DNA of 64,000 bases, from NCBI GenBank assembly GCA_038277395.1, contig CM076193.1, forward strand, positions 171,966,711 through 172,030,710. The letters are read 5' to 3'. Below, piece after piece: positions 54,337-63,770 of the stretch. Source of the DNA: Dryocosmus kuriphilus. Its lineage: Eukaryota > Arthropoda > Insecta > Hymenoptera > Cynipidae. Made by a program: the position numbers and the translations under genes. How positions within the stretch are numbered: the stretch's first letter is position 1; each line of letters opens with the position of its first letter. The notes beneath the pieces are model-generated. The model saw only the letters and a program-made list of their open reading frames with translations. It ran no database searches and had not been told where the DNA came from.

Positions 54337-56139
54337 GGTATGGGGCACTTTTCCCAAAATCCGATTCCCAATTCTGCCTTTCCCAATGAACACTTTTTGA
54401 ACGATCGCGAACAGTTGCTCTTCGTATAATCTTCTTTTACGTTCTATCCCACGTCGGATTCGTTGACCAAGCTGTAGCTGGCGCAACATGATTTCCGTGT
54501 CGGCTTTGCTCCTTTTTCAGCTAATCCAAAAATACATACAAGCTAGGGTGATGCTAGCCGACAACTATTTGGAATCTATTGTGCCAGCCTTCCGAAATAT
54601 TATTTGTCCGCGCTGTCCCGTCTAAAACCGAATGAAAGTGGTTCCATAATGCTGGCGAGTATCGCGGCAGACGGGTAGTGATTCTAACTCCGCCGCTGCG
54701 CCTCCTAATATTCAATTTACGGACGTAGTTTACTTCGAAATAGTCAACAATCGGATCTATCTCAGAAGGGAACTCGTCGCAGATGTCTTGGAAATGACGA
54801 ACGACTTGATCTACTGGTACGAAAGCTAAGGCGCATAACATGTGGACTCCCTTTTTGATTCTACGGTAGTCACTATTATACAAAGTTTTGAAACCTTCAT
54901 CTAAGACGTGCCGATATACATTTTGGCACAAGTGGAAAAAACCGCACTTCACTGTTCCTTCGCCAAAAACTTCATGCGCAGCATTTATAATTCCCATCTT
55001 AAAATCACTTAGTATATGCCTGGGAAGATTGTCAAGTCCAAGTTCGCACCCTGCTTCTAATACTATGTCGAAAACTTTCTGGTATGCTGATTGTCGTTTA
55101 TGTTCTAGTAGCGCGTGAACAAAAGGTAACCCGACAGTCTGCTGCTTGCCGTTGATACCAACTTGGCTTGCGCCTCCAAGAATCGAAAAGATTTGGAAAA
55201 AAAGAGAAGGTGCGGTCTTAAAAGTTCCGTCGACAAACCAAATATCACATCTGAATAATTGAATCAAGTTCTCTCGTGTGGCAAAGACCAGTACTCTTCC
55301 GCGCGGGTCTTCGTTTTCGTCTTTCTCGTCATCTTCTTAAGAATCGTACATCAGAACTCTGCTTCCACCTAATGTCTGCGTGTATATAGCAGGTATTTCT
55401 TCCAAGTCTGCTGTGCGCATGGGATTAGAAGGTAAATTGCGTAGACGGGTGCGCGACACTTGCTAGGCCAAATTCGGTCGTTTGGGCAGTTCTGCCAGTA
55501 TTCATAAAATGTACATAAGAACAAAAATTAATTACAAATCTTTTTTATACGAGGCGAATATCTACCGATATTTACTTTATGGAACATCAAGCAGTTCCCG
55601 TCGCATAACGCGAGTAGGCGGCACCTCAGGATGTTCCGTAGCTGTTCTTTTCACACCAGCCACTATTTTTTCAGCTTCTACAGCTTCCCGATTGGTTGTG
55701 AGGAGACATCTTATGAATAATGGTATTATCGGGATTTGTTATAGCTGAGGTCACAACTCGCGCTCCGCACTCAACTTTATTGCGGCAATTCCAACACACA
55801 CGATTTTTCGGACTTGAATGCTTGTGATACAAATAACCGTCCACATGTAGAAAATTGCCTTTTCTTGCTTTCACTAATTCTATTGTCGTCATTTTAAATG
55901 AAAATTTTGTTCGGGGACTGGGAATTTTGAAGTACCGACCAAAACAGCGCGTATAACCAAAATTCCTCAACTGACCACTAGACATGAGTGAAGCTGGTTA
56001 TAAAAAACAAAACAAATAGAATGTAAAAATATTCTTTTTTTCAGGCAAATATATTTTTGGGAAAAGTATTCATTGGGAAAAGTGTTCATTGGGAAAGCCA
56101 GAAATGGGAAACAGAATTTGGGAAAAGTGTCAACCAATC
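54337..56139 (-). mobile_element. Mutator-like element (MULE) with 9-bp target duplication
   Basis: GGCACAATG at 54328-54336 and 56140-56148. Inverted termini of about 60 bases: CACTTTTCCCAAA...CTTTCCCAATGAACACTTTT on the left and the complement on the right (about 56075-56130). The gene is on the minus strand: FLYWCH finger, then MULE transposase. At 1.8 kb the element is short, and the transposase is C-terminally truncated, so it is probably non-autonomous. Confidence 0.85.
54554..55892 (-). pseudogene. MULE transposase with N-terminal FLYWCH zinc finger
   Basis: From Met at 55892: MTTIELVKARKGNFLHVDGY, then CWNCRNKVECGARVVTSA and HKMSPHN, a FLYWCH-type finger (Cys2His2). A frameshift follows near 55690; the continuation reads EAEKIVAGVKRTATEHPEVP. 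TAA in the DS*EDD segment near 55339 breaks the next part. Then VLVFATRENLIQLFRCDIWF, VDGTFKTAPSLFFQIF (first Asp), RHILSDFKMGIINAAHEVFG (second Asp), CGFFHLCQNVYRHV and NNISEGWHNRF (Glu). This is a MULE DDE domain. The frame ends soon after the Glu at 54554, lacking the usual C-terminus. Confidence 0.85.
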
Positions 56140-56148
56140 GGCACAATG

Positions 56149-56536
56149 AATGCTTGCGTCGTTCTTTGTTCTCTCAAACAATTCGCGTAAATGCAGATCG
56201 AAACAAGCGATTAAATTATTCCATGATGAATAAACATATTTCAACTTTTAGCTGTATATAGTATACTCTATATGTATATATAAGCAACGATGTATAATGA
56301 TATAACACATGAAGAATGAATATGTGTTTGAATATATATATATATATATATATCAATTTGAAAGTTATTGATATGATTGAGTAAATAAATAAAAAAAATA
56401 ATTCGAAAAATGTCGATCCTTCCACTCAATATTCTCTTCGGTCAAAAAAAACAAGTTACTCGAAGAAAAGGTCTATTCATTCACAATTGAACGCAAATAA
56501 CACAATTCGGACGAATCAACTAACAATGATGATGTT
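56149..56536. other. AT-rich spacer with TA repeats
   Basis: Contains a TATATA run at 56333-56353; no gene. Confidence 0.5.
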
Positions 56537-57478
56537 ATGCAATCTAATTTTCATGGCGAATCAAGTATTTTAAAAGAAACTCCTCCTTTGGCAGAACAGC
56601 TTTATAATGATGATACAAATCATCCTTCAGAAAATTTTGAGAGTTTTGTTCAAAATTCTCCTCACTCCGAAAATTCGCAGCATGCTAATGAAAATCTTCT
56701 AAATTCAGAATTTAATGAAAACAACTGTTCAGATGAACCAATTAATTTAAAAGAAACTCTTCCTTTGGCAAAAAGCCTTTATAATGATGATAAAAATCAG
56801 TCTTTGGAAGAATTTGATGTTTTTGTTCGAAATTCTCCTCACTCCGAAAAATCGCAAGTAGATTATTCGAAAAGCTTGTCAGAAGATTTGGAGAACGTTC
56901 CTTTATCACAAAGGCTTCACGATAATTCGAAAAGCTTGTCAGAAGATTTGGAAAATATTCCTTTGTCGCAAAGGCTTCATGTTCATACGATTCATCAAAA
57001 AAAAATCACAAGAAATGCAAGCTCATGGAAAAATTTTAATACTTTTCGTCGGGTTTTACTGTGTACAGTATTTATTATAACAGCCGTTCCTAATTCAGCA
57101 TTGAAAATGTCGAACTTCATTGTAAAAAATAGAACCAGGTATCTGCACCCAGATATCAACAATGATTCTGTGAAATATTCGCACTTCTTAGCTTTTCTTG
57201 TAAGACAGGACTTAGTAGACACTTTTCTAAATTCAAAGGGTGCATTATTAAAAGAGCATTATACAAAGTTAATGAAAACCCTATACCGTGAAAAAAGAAG
57301 CGATTACTATCAAAGACTGAAAAGTTGGTGCAAATCGAATTTTAATACCATCTCCAAAGATCTAATAGAAGTACAGAAAACTCCATATTTACTCGTTGAA
57401 AGCATTTTTGTCCGAAAAAGATCTAAGTATTTACATATGCTGATGGAAGCACTTCTAAAACACCCTATATCCCTATAA
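56537..57478 (+). CDS. Unrecognised protein with internal repeats
   Basis: A 313-codon frame without internal stops. The N-terminal half contains two imperfect copies of a 40-residue unit (LKETPPLAEQLYNDDTNHPS and LKETLPLAKSLYNDDKNQSL, each followed by a F..FV.NSPHSE.SQ segment), then two copies of SKSLSEDLENVPLSQRLH. The second half is basic and helical in look (ASSWKNFNTFRRVLLCTVFI may be a membrane-like or buried helix; KLMKTLYREKRSDYYQRLKS). The start is uncertain because the frame is open upstream. It sits between the MULE and the right inverted repeat, so it may be a gene of the large PolB element, perhaps structural or regulatory. I cannot assign a family. Confidence 0.45.
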   Translation: MQSNFHGESSILKETPPLAEQLYNDDTNHPSENFESFVQNSPHSENSQHANENLLNSEFNENNCSDEPINLKETLPLAKSLYNDDKNQSLEEFDVFVRNSPHSEKSQVDYSKSLSEDLENVPLSQRLHDNSKSLSEDLENIPLSQRLHVHTIHQKKITRNASSWKNFNTFRRVLLCTVFIITAVPNSALKMSNFIVKNRTRYLHPDINNDSVKYSHFLAFLVRQDLVDTFLNSKGALLKEHYTKLMKTLYREKRSDYYQRLKSWCKSNFNTISKDLIEVQKTPYLLVESIFVRKRSKYLHMLMEALLKHPISL

Positions 57479-57512
57479 CCTATAACCCCTATCCCTATAA
57501 CCCTATAACATT
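57462..57512 (+). repeat. CCCTATAA-type short repeat at the end of the unknown gene
   Basis: CCCTATATCCCTATAACC, then CCCCTATCCCTATAACCC and a final TATAACATT, about six degenerate 8-10 base units covering the stop codon. Confidence 0.75.
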
Positions 57513-57577
57513 ATACAGAGGGTGCTAAAATCCCAGAGATATTTTCTTTAAAAACTTGCAATCAGTTATACGGATTA

Positions 57578-57775
57578 ATGACTGGTTCTAATCGAAAAGG
57601 AAGCACAAAGAATTTGTATAAAATCAAGAACGTCTGGCGCACCGACAGAAGGAAGTTAAAAGAGATTTACAATAGGCTACGTAACAAAAATGTCCATTTG
57701 CAAGAATCTAGTACTTCGAAAAAAATTCAATTTACACCACAAAAATCGTATAATCGACATGAGCATTCGAAATAA
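57578..57775 (+). other. Short basic open frame after the unknown gene
   Basis: 65 codons, Lys/Arg/Asn-rich (IKNVWRTDRRKLKEIYNRLR). It may be the separated C-terminus of the preceding protein, since the intervening 100 bases hold the short repeat. Weak. Confidence 0.25.
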
Positions 57776-58297
57776 AAAAAATAAATAATAAATTTGAATG
57801 AAAATTAAAAATCAAATGAAATAAAATTATTCGAACTTGTTGCTAATTGGAAATGATATTCCTATATAGAGTATGATGCAATACTCAGAAAATTTGTGAA
57901 GGAAGTGCTTGGCTGCAATGGGCGAAGTACAATCAGGAACTATCAAAATGACAGATCGTTTAGCGAAGTCCATTTTTTCTCACTTAAATTCACTGATTCT
58001 AGCTTTTTTAGATATAAAATTTAAATTTGATTTAGTTTCAGATTACACTTTTTATATCTTTTATATCCTTTCAAGAGTTCATTTAAAACGAGCTTGAATC
58101 TCAAATCTATTTTCAGCTTTTAACTCATTTGCTGAAGATTGGATTGGATTAGAAATTGAATGTGATTTGATTCACCTCTTTTAGACCCATGATTTGTTTA
58201 TTATCTTTATTCATTACATTATTATCCCTCTTTCTCTCAACATATCTAGTTACATGTCCCCATCAGGAGTTACAACTTTAATGAGGATATCTTCACG
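57776..58297. other. AT-rich spacer
   Basis: No credible gene. Confidence 0.45.
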
Positions 58298-59112
58298 ATG
58301 TGTGAAAGGGTGCTAAAGAGCAAGAGTAGTCTGCGCTCAGAATTCACTGGTTATACCGCACCTTATTTCAAAAGCGACCTCAACTGGCTAGAAATCGACA
58401 GCCTAGTCACAAATTTGACTGTAAGATGGCACCAAAAAATCGAAACTGTAGTCATCGATGAATGGGAAAAGAGGCAAAGTTTTGGAGCACCTTCCGATAC
58501 GCTGCTGCCCTAGGATTACAAGTGGGTGATAATGTGACAAAAGAAAGTTATGCGGACTTCGCGGGCCAGAGGGCGGTTACATGCTTCGATCAGCGGGTTG
58601 CAAAAAGGAGGATGGCGCAAGAAAACCCCGTGATAAGGATAGGATCGTGGAGGAATGCTGCAGAAATAGCATTAATATCTGGGTACGGCGTTTACAACAC
58701 CTTCAACGCCGAGAATTGCACCCAGATCACGGCCCGGTGTGTCAGTGGGGGCCATGATAGGATAAGGAGAGCTGCACATCTTAGGAGAGCAATAGAACGC
58801 TGGAAACGTGCAGCAGGTCTATCGGATGCAATAGCCTTCCCCGGGACAAGCCCGTTAGCTATTGAGGCATGGAATACACTCATCGGAGGACCATCTACTA
58901 CCGCAGGTACAACTATAAGTTGGGTGGTTAAACAGGTTATTAAATCCCCGGTGGATCACAGCTGGGGCATTAACATCGTCAATCTGACCACAGGTAGTAC
59001 AGCCACGGGAATAAGAACCGCAAGTAGTGGGTGGCGTACTACTGTCAACACCGAGTGGAGTGAATTTAAACTAGGTTCGACAGGAAGAAAGGAATCCACT
59101 TATGCCATGTAA
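58298..59112 (+). pseudogene. Unrecognised gene, possibly virus-like structural protein
   Basis: Two overlapping frames join at about 58465. The first reads MCERVLKSKSSLRSEFTGYT and LNWLEIDSLVTNLTVRWHQK. The second, from 58462 to 59112, reads FRYAAALGLQVGDNVTKES, AGQRAVTCFDQRVAKRRMAQ, AAEIALISGYGVYNTFNAEN, RRAAHLRRAIERWKRAAG and a Thr/Ser/Gly-rich end. G+C content is above that of the neighbours, which fits a more recent or foreign origin. Composition resembles a capsid or nucleoprotein, but I recognise no family. It lies inside the inverted repeats of the large element, so it could be one of its genes or an unrelated endogenous viral fragment. Confidence 0.35.
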
Positions 59113-60284
59113 CTCTGAAAAATTCTTGGAAATATTTTTGTAGGTTAAAATATACGAGTATAAGTTCCATCACTCTAATTACCTAAAATATTATTATTAG
59201 TAGTAGACAAAACACATATCATATTTCATCAAAGAATGTGCCCCTGAAAGAAATGTTTCACTCAATCTTAGATGCAAGCGTCACTCGGTAATACGAAACA
59301 GAATATCACCCAGAAAAATATAATAGAGTAATTGTTTTGAAATACCTTCGAGATACTTCTAAAAACATACGGTTTCATATGATGAGAATAATGTGTTCCC
59401 TAGAAGAAAAATTTAAGCTAGAATAATGATGCTGCTGTACAATATGATTTCTCCCAACAGTTGGAGCTTGGGTGAAATGAAATCAGTCACGAAGTTGGGA
59501 TTAATTAGTAATCATTTTGAGGTGACTAATTTCATGGTATATTTAAAGAATTGATAAGTAGATTGTATATCGCATCAATTTATGATTTTCTTTTGCTTGG
59601 ATTTAGTTATTACTCTTGATTTGCTGCTTGCATGTGGCCTCATGTGACTTATGCAACCGAACCCTCGGTTCGTATTGATACATCATGGACCAATGGTTGT
59701 GCGCTCACCCATAAGTATAGTGGAATAATACGAAACAGAATAATAACATCGCTCTGAAATATTGAAATACCTCTGAGATGCGTCGAAAAAACATACGGTT
59801 CCATATGATTAGAATAATGTATGCTCACTGTGAGAAAAATTATATATGATCTTTTATGTGTGCAACTTGCTTGATAAACTTTACTGTAGCACATTAGGGT
59901 GTAATAATTATATCGATTTTTGGTTATTATAAAGATGTAAGAGACTCATCTCGGGTTTAGAGCTTCTAATTGACGTTTATGAATTGTATCTTTTAAAATG
60001 TATATCTACTTTTTCATTTCTTTCACTCACACTCATTTTGGTTATTATAAAAATGTAAGAGACTCATTTCAGTTTTAGAGCTCCTAACTGCTGGTGGTTG
60101 GAAACAGATATAATGCGTTTGAAATAATTTCAATAACAACAGGAGAGGCTAGCATTATTAAATAATATTTTTAGTATTTTTAGCAGCTCCTCAGTAAATA
60201 TAAACATGTTTTTGAGAAAGCTTATACATCGAATTGGATAGCAGAATTATTTACAGTAAATCAAATAAGAAATATTGAATCAGT
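59113..60284. other. Non-coding, with dispersed direct repeats
   Basis: Segments near 59283-59400 and 59725-59830 are related (AATACGAAACAGAATA, ACATACGGTTTCATATGATG). TTTTGGTTATTATAAAGATG followed by TAAGAGACTCAT occurs at about 59920-59955 and again at 60037-60075. No gene. Confidence 0.55.
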
Positions 60285-60381
60285 TAGTTTATACATTCCA
60301 TAAGTATGCGTCACATATCTCGGATATTTTTAACGACAAATTCCTCAATAAACTTCCCTATGTTTTATAGAACAAAGATTG
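60285..60381. repeat. Right inverted repeat, inner part
   Basis: In reverse complement it matches the left repeat from TTGTTCTATAAAACATAGGG to TTATGGAATGT (left 24069-24160). Interrupted by the GC-rich insertion at 60386. Confidence 0.8.
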
Positions 60382-60870
60382 CTTTTGATGTACGTGCATG
60401 ACGAAAGGCCGACGAACCTCGCTCGCTCACCCTTTCAATTTTACTCCTTTCCATTTTACTCATTTAATTTTACTCATTCGGTTTTATTTATTGTATACGC
60501 ACATTTCAATTTATTTATTTTGTATCTTCAGATTAGTCCTAAGTTAGCGCACGACGACGGTCGAGAGTAGTTTATAGTATTAAAGTGTAAAGGTATCGTT
60601 GGGAGAGACAGCTGAGACGACGACTGGGCAGAATGACCCGATTGGTTCTTCGCGAAGGAGCGGGAATACTGCCAACGCGCCGACTCAGAACCCGGAAGTG
60701 GGAGAACCATCTCCGTGGATGTGCGGGTGGGAGTTCGCGGCGTTGCACCGACTTCCGTTGCATAGCAACGGACGCACGGTGCGGCGATTGGCTCGCTCTC
60801 ACTCTCCAGCCCGGAGTGGGAATCTGGAGACAGAGTCGGGGCGCGGGTGGGAATTCTCGTCCGGCGGGAA

Positions 60871-60878
60871 TATAAATA
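60871..60878 (+). promoter_or_regulatory. TATA box in the GC-rich insertion
   Basis: TATAAATA in an otherwise GC-rich stretch. A polyadenylation signal about 165 bases downstream suggests a U3-R-U5 layout. Confidence 0.45.
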
Positions 60879-60960
60879 TGGGTCGTTCTGGCCAGAAAAG
60901 GAGTCGTAGGTAGTTCAGGAAACCGTCACCCGTTCTAAGTTTCCTCCTCCGCCTCTCGGC

Positions 60961-61002
<42 letters not shown>

Positions 61003-61261
61003 CACCTGAGTGGAAGAGAACAGACAAACGAAGGAATAAATTCTTATACCGAATATATCTTGTTTTTTTTTTTTCAAACATCAACTGTCCTTTTTATGAC
61101 AACAACTCGTCGAAGAATCTCGGGTCTGGGGTGGTCTCCCCGCATGTCAACCCCCATCTCAAGGTCTGCCAGGGGCTCACCTTTTGCGGCTTCTTCGCCA
61201 TCCGATCTTCCCGGACCGCCGGCCGACACTTAGGTCCTCCTAGAGGCATCCTCTGCCGAGG

Positions 61262-61276
61262 CCCCCCCCCCCCCCC
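61262..61276. repeat. 15-base C homopolymer
   Basis: Lies in the leader before the Arg-rich frame. Confidence 0.9.
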
Positions 61277-61358
61277 GGGTTGAAAGGGTGATCGAGGTGG
61301 TCGACTCAAGGACCCTTGGTGGCTCCCTTTTGTGGGGACACATCGGGGTCTCCACCGC

Positions 61359-61880
61359 ATGGCCCTAAATTCTAAACAAAGGAGGGCCCGTCGTAAGGCT
61401 AAGGCTCAACAGGCCTTGTTGGCGGCGCTGAAGGAGGGCGCTACACACGACCCGCAGGGAATCGACCAGGGGGTCGGGAACGAACCCCTGCCCGTCCAGG
61501 AAGCCGTAGCTGAGTCACCAGGTGTCGGCCCGGAGGTCGACGCCGCAGGTCTTTCAGTCCAGGGGATTGACCAACCGGTGCAAATCCCACCGAATCCCTG
61601 GTTGGACAAGTGGACCATTGCCGGTCTCCCAACGCCCACCGGGAGGTGCGCGCCTACGGAGGCACTCCCAGGCTCACCAAGACGGAACCTACGGCGACGA
61701 AGGAGGTACGCCGCTCTAACCTCTACGGCCAGGAAGGCCCTGTTTGGAAAGCCCCTCCTCGTTTATACGGAGGGTTGCTGCCCAAATCTAGACTTTTACG
61801 GGGACACAAAGTACTCGTGCCCCTCCTCTTGGAAGTCCCCGGTTCGGCGGGACAAAGCGGAACGCCAGTTCGTCCTGTAA
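61359..61880 (+). CDS. Unrecognised Arg/Pro-rich protein of the GC-rich insertion
   Basis: Starts MALNSKQRRARRKAKAQQAL; 173 codons, GC-rich, no known domain. An overlapping frame (61610-62137) is also open (RRDISRTFLPPPTTQ, MKALDDYLAKCKV), so a frameshift near 61850 may join them. A basic start followed by a Pro-rich body would suit a small gag-like protein. Compare the frame at 10858-11185. Confidence 0.3.
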   Translation: MALNSKQRRARRKAKAQQALLAALKEGATHDPQGIDQGVGNEPLPVQEAVAESPGVGPEVDAAGLSVQGIDQPVQIPPNPWLDKWTIAGLPTPTGRCAPTEALPGSPRRNLRRRRRYAALTSTARKALFGKPLLVYTEGCCPNLDFYGDTKYSCPSSWKSPVRRDKAERQFVL

Positions 61881-62189
61881 AAATTCCTCAACACGATGGA
61901 GACCCCCTTTTCCGCCTAGATCCCAGGAACCTAAGCGTGGACGGTCTTTCGCTGTGGGACCGTCTCATGAGGAGGGATATCTCCCGGACCTTCCTTCCCC
62001 CTCCCACTACGCAGAAGGCCAGCGTATCGGGAATGAAAGCTTTAGACGACTATCTGGCCAAGTGCAAGGTTCACCCCTCCTCCACGCCCTTTCCTATCTA
62101 CACTCCCACCCCCAGACCCCCACGTCGGCAGAACTAGAGGGTCGGCACCCTCCAACTCATTCATCGATAGACCCGGCTTACATCACTTT

Positions 62190-62512
62190 GTAATGAAAAT
62201 TAGACGCGTTTAGACACGTTTGTGGCCTACTTGGTAAATTTTATTGTGACGCATTACGGAAGCAATAAATTATATCAATTAGTAATAGCTCATTTCATCT
62301 CTTAAATATGCGCTGTTAAATTCTTTTCACATAATTAATCTATTATATTTTTATGATGTCACTCAGATTCCTCTCGAAACTTAGCATAGGAGAGGGGGGG
62401 GGGTTGTTTACGCAAAAATCATGTATAACAATAGCGTATTATATAATTAATAACGTCACATCGAACATTCTAGATGCTTAGCACAGCTAGCTCTGGATGT
62501 CGGTAACGGTCG
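62190..62512. repeat. Right inverted repeat, outer part
   Basis: Reverse complement of 23735-24065 with an estimated 85-90 percent identity by eye, including AGACACGTTTGTGGCCTACT, GACGCATTACGGAAGCAATA, ATGATGTCACTCAGATTCCT and GCTAGCTCTGGATGTCG. The homopolymer is G here (62394-62403) and shorter than the left C run. It ends where mariner copy 2 begins. Confidence 0.85.
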
Positions 62513-63742
62513 GAACATATTTAGCTACAATAGAAACGTCATGCTTTTTTTTGTGTGAGTTCGACACCTGTCTACATAAATCAGTGCACATAGTCAGTTT
62601 TTTTATAGAAGAAGATAAATTTTTCCTTGAGTAATCATGTCTAGTTTTGTGCCAGAAAAGGAGCATTTGCGGGAAGCTCTACTTTTTTGCTTCAGTTTGA
62701 AGAAATCGGCTGCCGAATCACATCGAATGCTTGTGGAGGCCTATAGTGACAGTGCTTTATCGAAAACAACTTGCAGAGACTGGTTTCGTCGGTTCAAAGA
62801 CGGTCATTTTGACTTGAGTGACAAGAAGCGTGAAAATCGGCCCAAAAAAGTTGAGGACCATTAATTACAGGCTCTTTTGGATGAGGACGATACACAAACA
62901 CAAAAAAATGCTTGCCGAACAGTTAGGTGTTACTCAACCGGCCATTTCCATGCGTTTACATGCCATGGGAAAGATCCAAAAAATGGGAAAATGGGTACCC
63001 CATGAACTGAACGATAGGCAGATGGAGCGACGCCAAAACACATGTGAAATCTTGCTTGCTAGACACAAAAGAAAGTCGTTTCTGCATCGTGTGGTGACTG
63101 GAGACGAAAAGTGGATTTATTTTGAGAATCCGAAACGAAGAAAATCGTGGGTCGATCCCGGACAACCATCAACTTCTTTCTCAAGACCTAATCGCTTTGG
63201 ACGCAAGACGATGCTGTGCGTTTGGTGGGATCAGCAGGATGTCGTCTACTATGAGCTATTAAAACCTGGTGAAACTGTCGATGCTCACCGCTACCACCAA
63301 CAACTAATCAAATTGCGCCGTGCTTTGCGTGAAAAAAGGCCGGATTATGAAGAAAGACATGAGAAGCTGATTTTTCTTCACGACAACGCCTCATCGCACA
63401 CGTCAAAAATGGTCCAAAACTACTTGAAAACACTCAACTGGGAGGTGCTACCTCATCCCGCTTATTCACCAGACCTGGTCCCTTCTGATTACCACCTGTT
63501 TTCGTCGATGGGTCACGCGCTCGCTGAACAACACTTCGATTCGTACGAAGACGTCGGAACTTGGCTTGACGAGTGGTTTGCATCGAAAGATAAAGACTTT
63601 TTTTGGCGTGGTATACACAAATTGCCCGAGAGATGGGGAAAATGTATAGCAAGCGAGGGAAAATACTTTGAATAAAGTTTATTTTATTTTCTGCAAAAAA
63701 AAAAGACTTTCTTTTGCCTAAAAAACAGCGAATTTAAGCTTA
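62513..63742 (+). mobile_element. mariner transposon, copy 2, missing the first 39 bases
   Basis: Nearly identical to 27388-28619. The right end is intact (complement of TAAGCTTAAATTCGCTG) with TA at 63743-63744, but the left inverted end is absent; sequence begins directly at the inverted-repeat junction. Confidence 0.92.
62637..63675 (+). pseudogene. mariner transposase, copy 2, inactive
   Basis: Same protein as copy 1. Shares TAA (62862-62864) and the extra A in the following A run, but lacks the later 2-base insertion and the TAG; so from 62818 to 63675 one frame covers the end of the DNA-binding part and the whole catalytic domain (GDEKWIYFENP, LHDNASSHTSK, YSPDLVPSDYH). The second catalytic region has Ser for the usual Pro (DNASSH versus DNAPSH). 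Confidence 0.9.
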
Positions 63743-63770
63743 TACACCTGGGGAAAAGTGATAATTTAGC

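Larger units (their letters stand above)
60386..62185 (+). mobile_element. GC-rich insertion with 4-bp duplication, probably LTR-derived
   Basis: Ends TGATGTA (60386) and TACATCA (to 62185) are perfect 7-bp inverted repeats; CTTT at 60382-60385 and 62186-62189 is duplicated. It sits exactly within the right inverted repeat. Inside: TATAAATA at 60871, a TC run at 60968-61000, AATAAA at about 61035, and a possible LTR end ACATCA at 61078-61083. TG...CA ends and a 4-bp duplication fit a Gypsy-type solo LTR or a short LTR element, but no second LTR copy is seen. Confidence 0.55.
23700..62512 (+). mobile_element. Large PolB-encoding element with inverted terminal repeats (Polinton/adintovirus-like), heavily nested
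   Basis: Inference from three observations. First, a complex repeat at 23730-24350 (+) recurs inverted at 60285-60381 plus 62190-62512. Second, all recognisable pieces of a family B DNA polymerase lie between, in order and on one strand. Third, the gaps between the polymerase pieces are mostly explained by insertions with clean target duplications. Subtracting insertions leaves roughly 12 kb, a plausible size for a Polinton-like or related polymerase-encoding DNA element. Integrase, ATPase and capsid genes were not recognised; unnamed frames at 52160-52620, 56537-57478 and 58298-59112 are candidates for its other genes. The true outer ends are not resolved, and the right one is cut by a mariner. 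Confidence 0.6.

Noticed and set aside
57462..57512. Possible telomeric repeat (CCCTATAA)
   Set aside because: Insect telomeres are usually TTAGG; the run is short, degenerate and covers a coding end.
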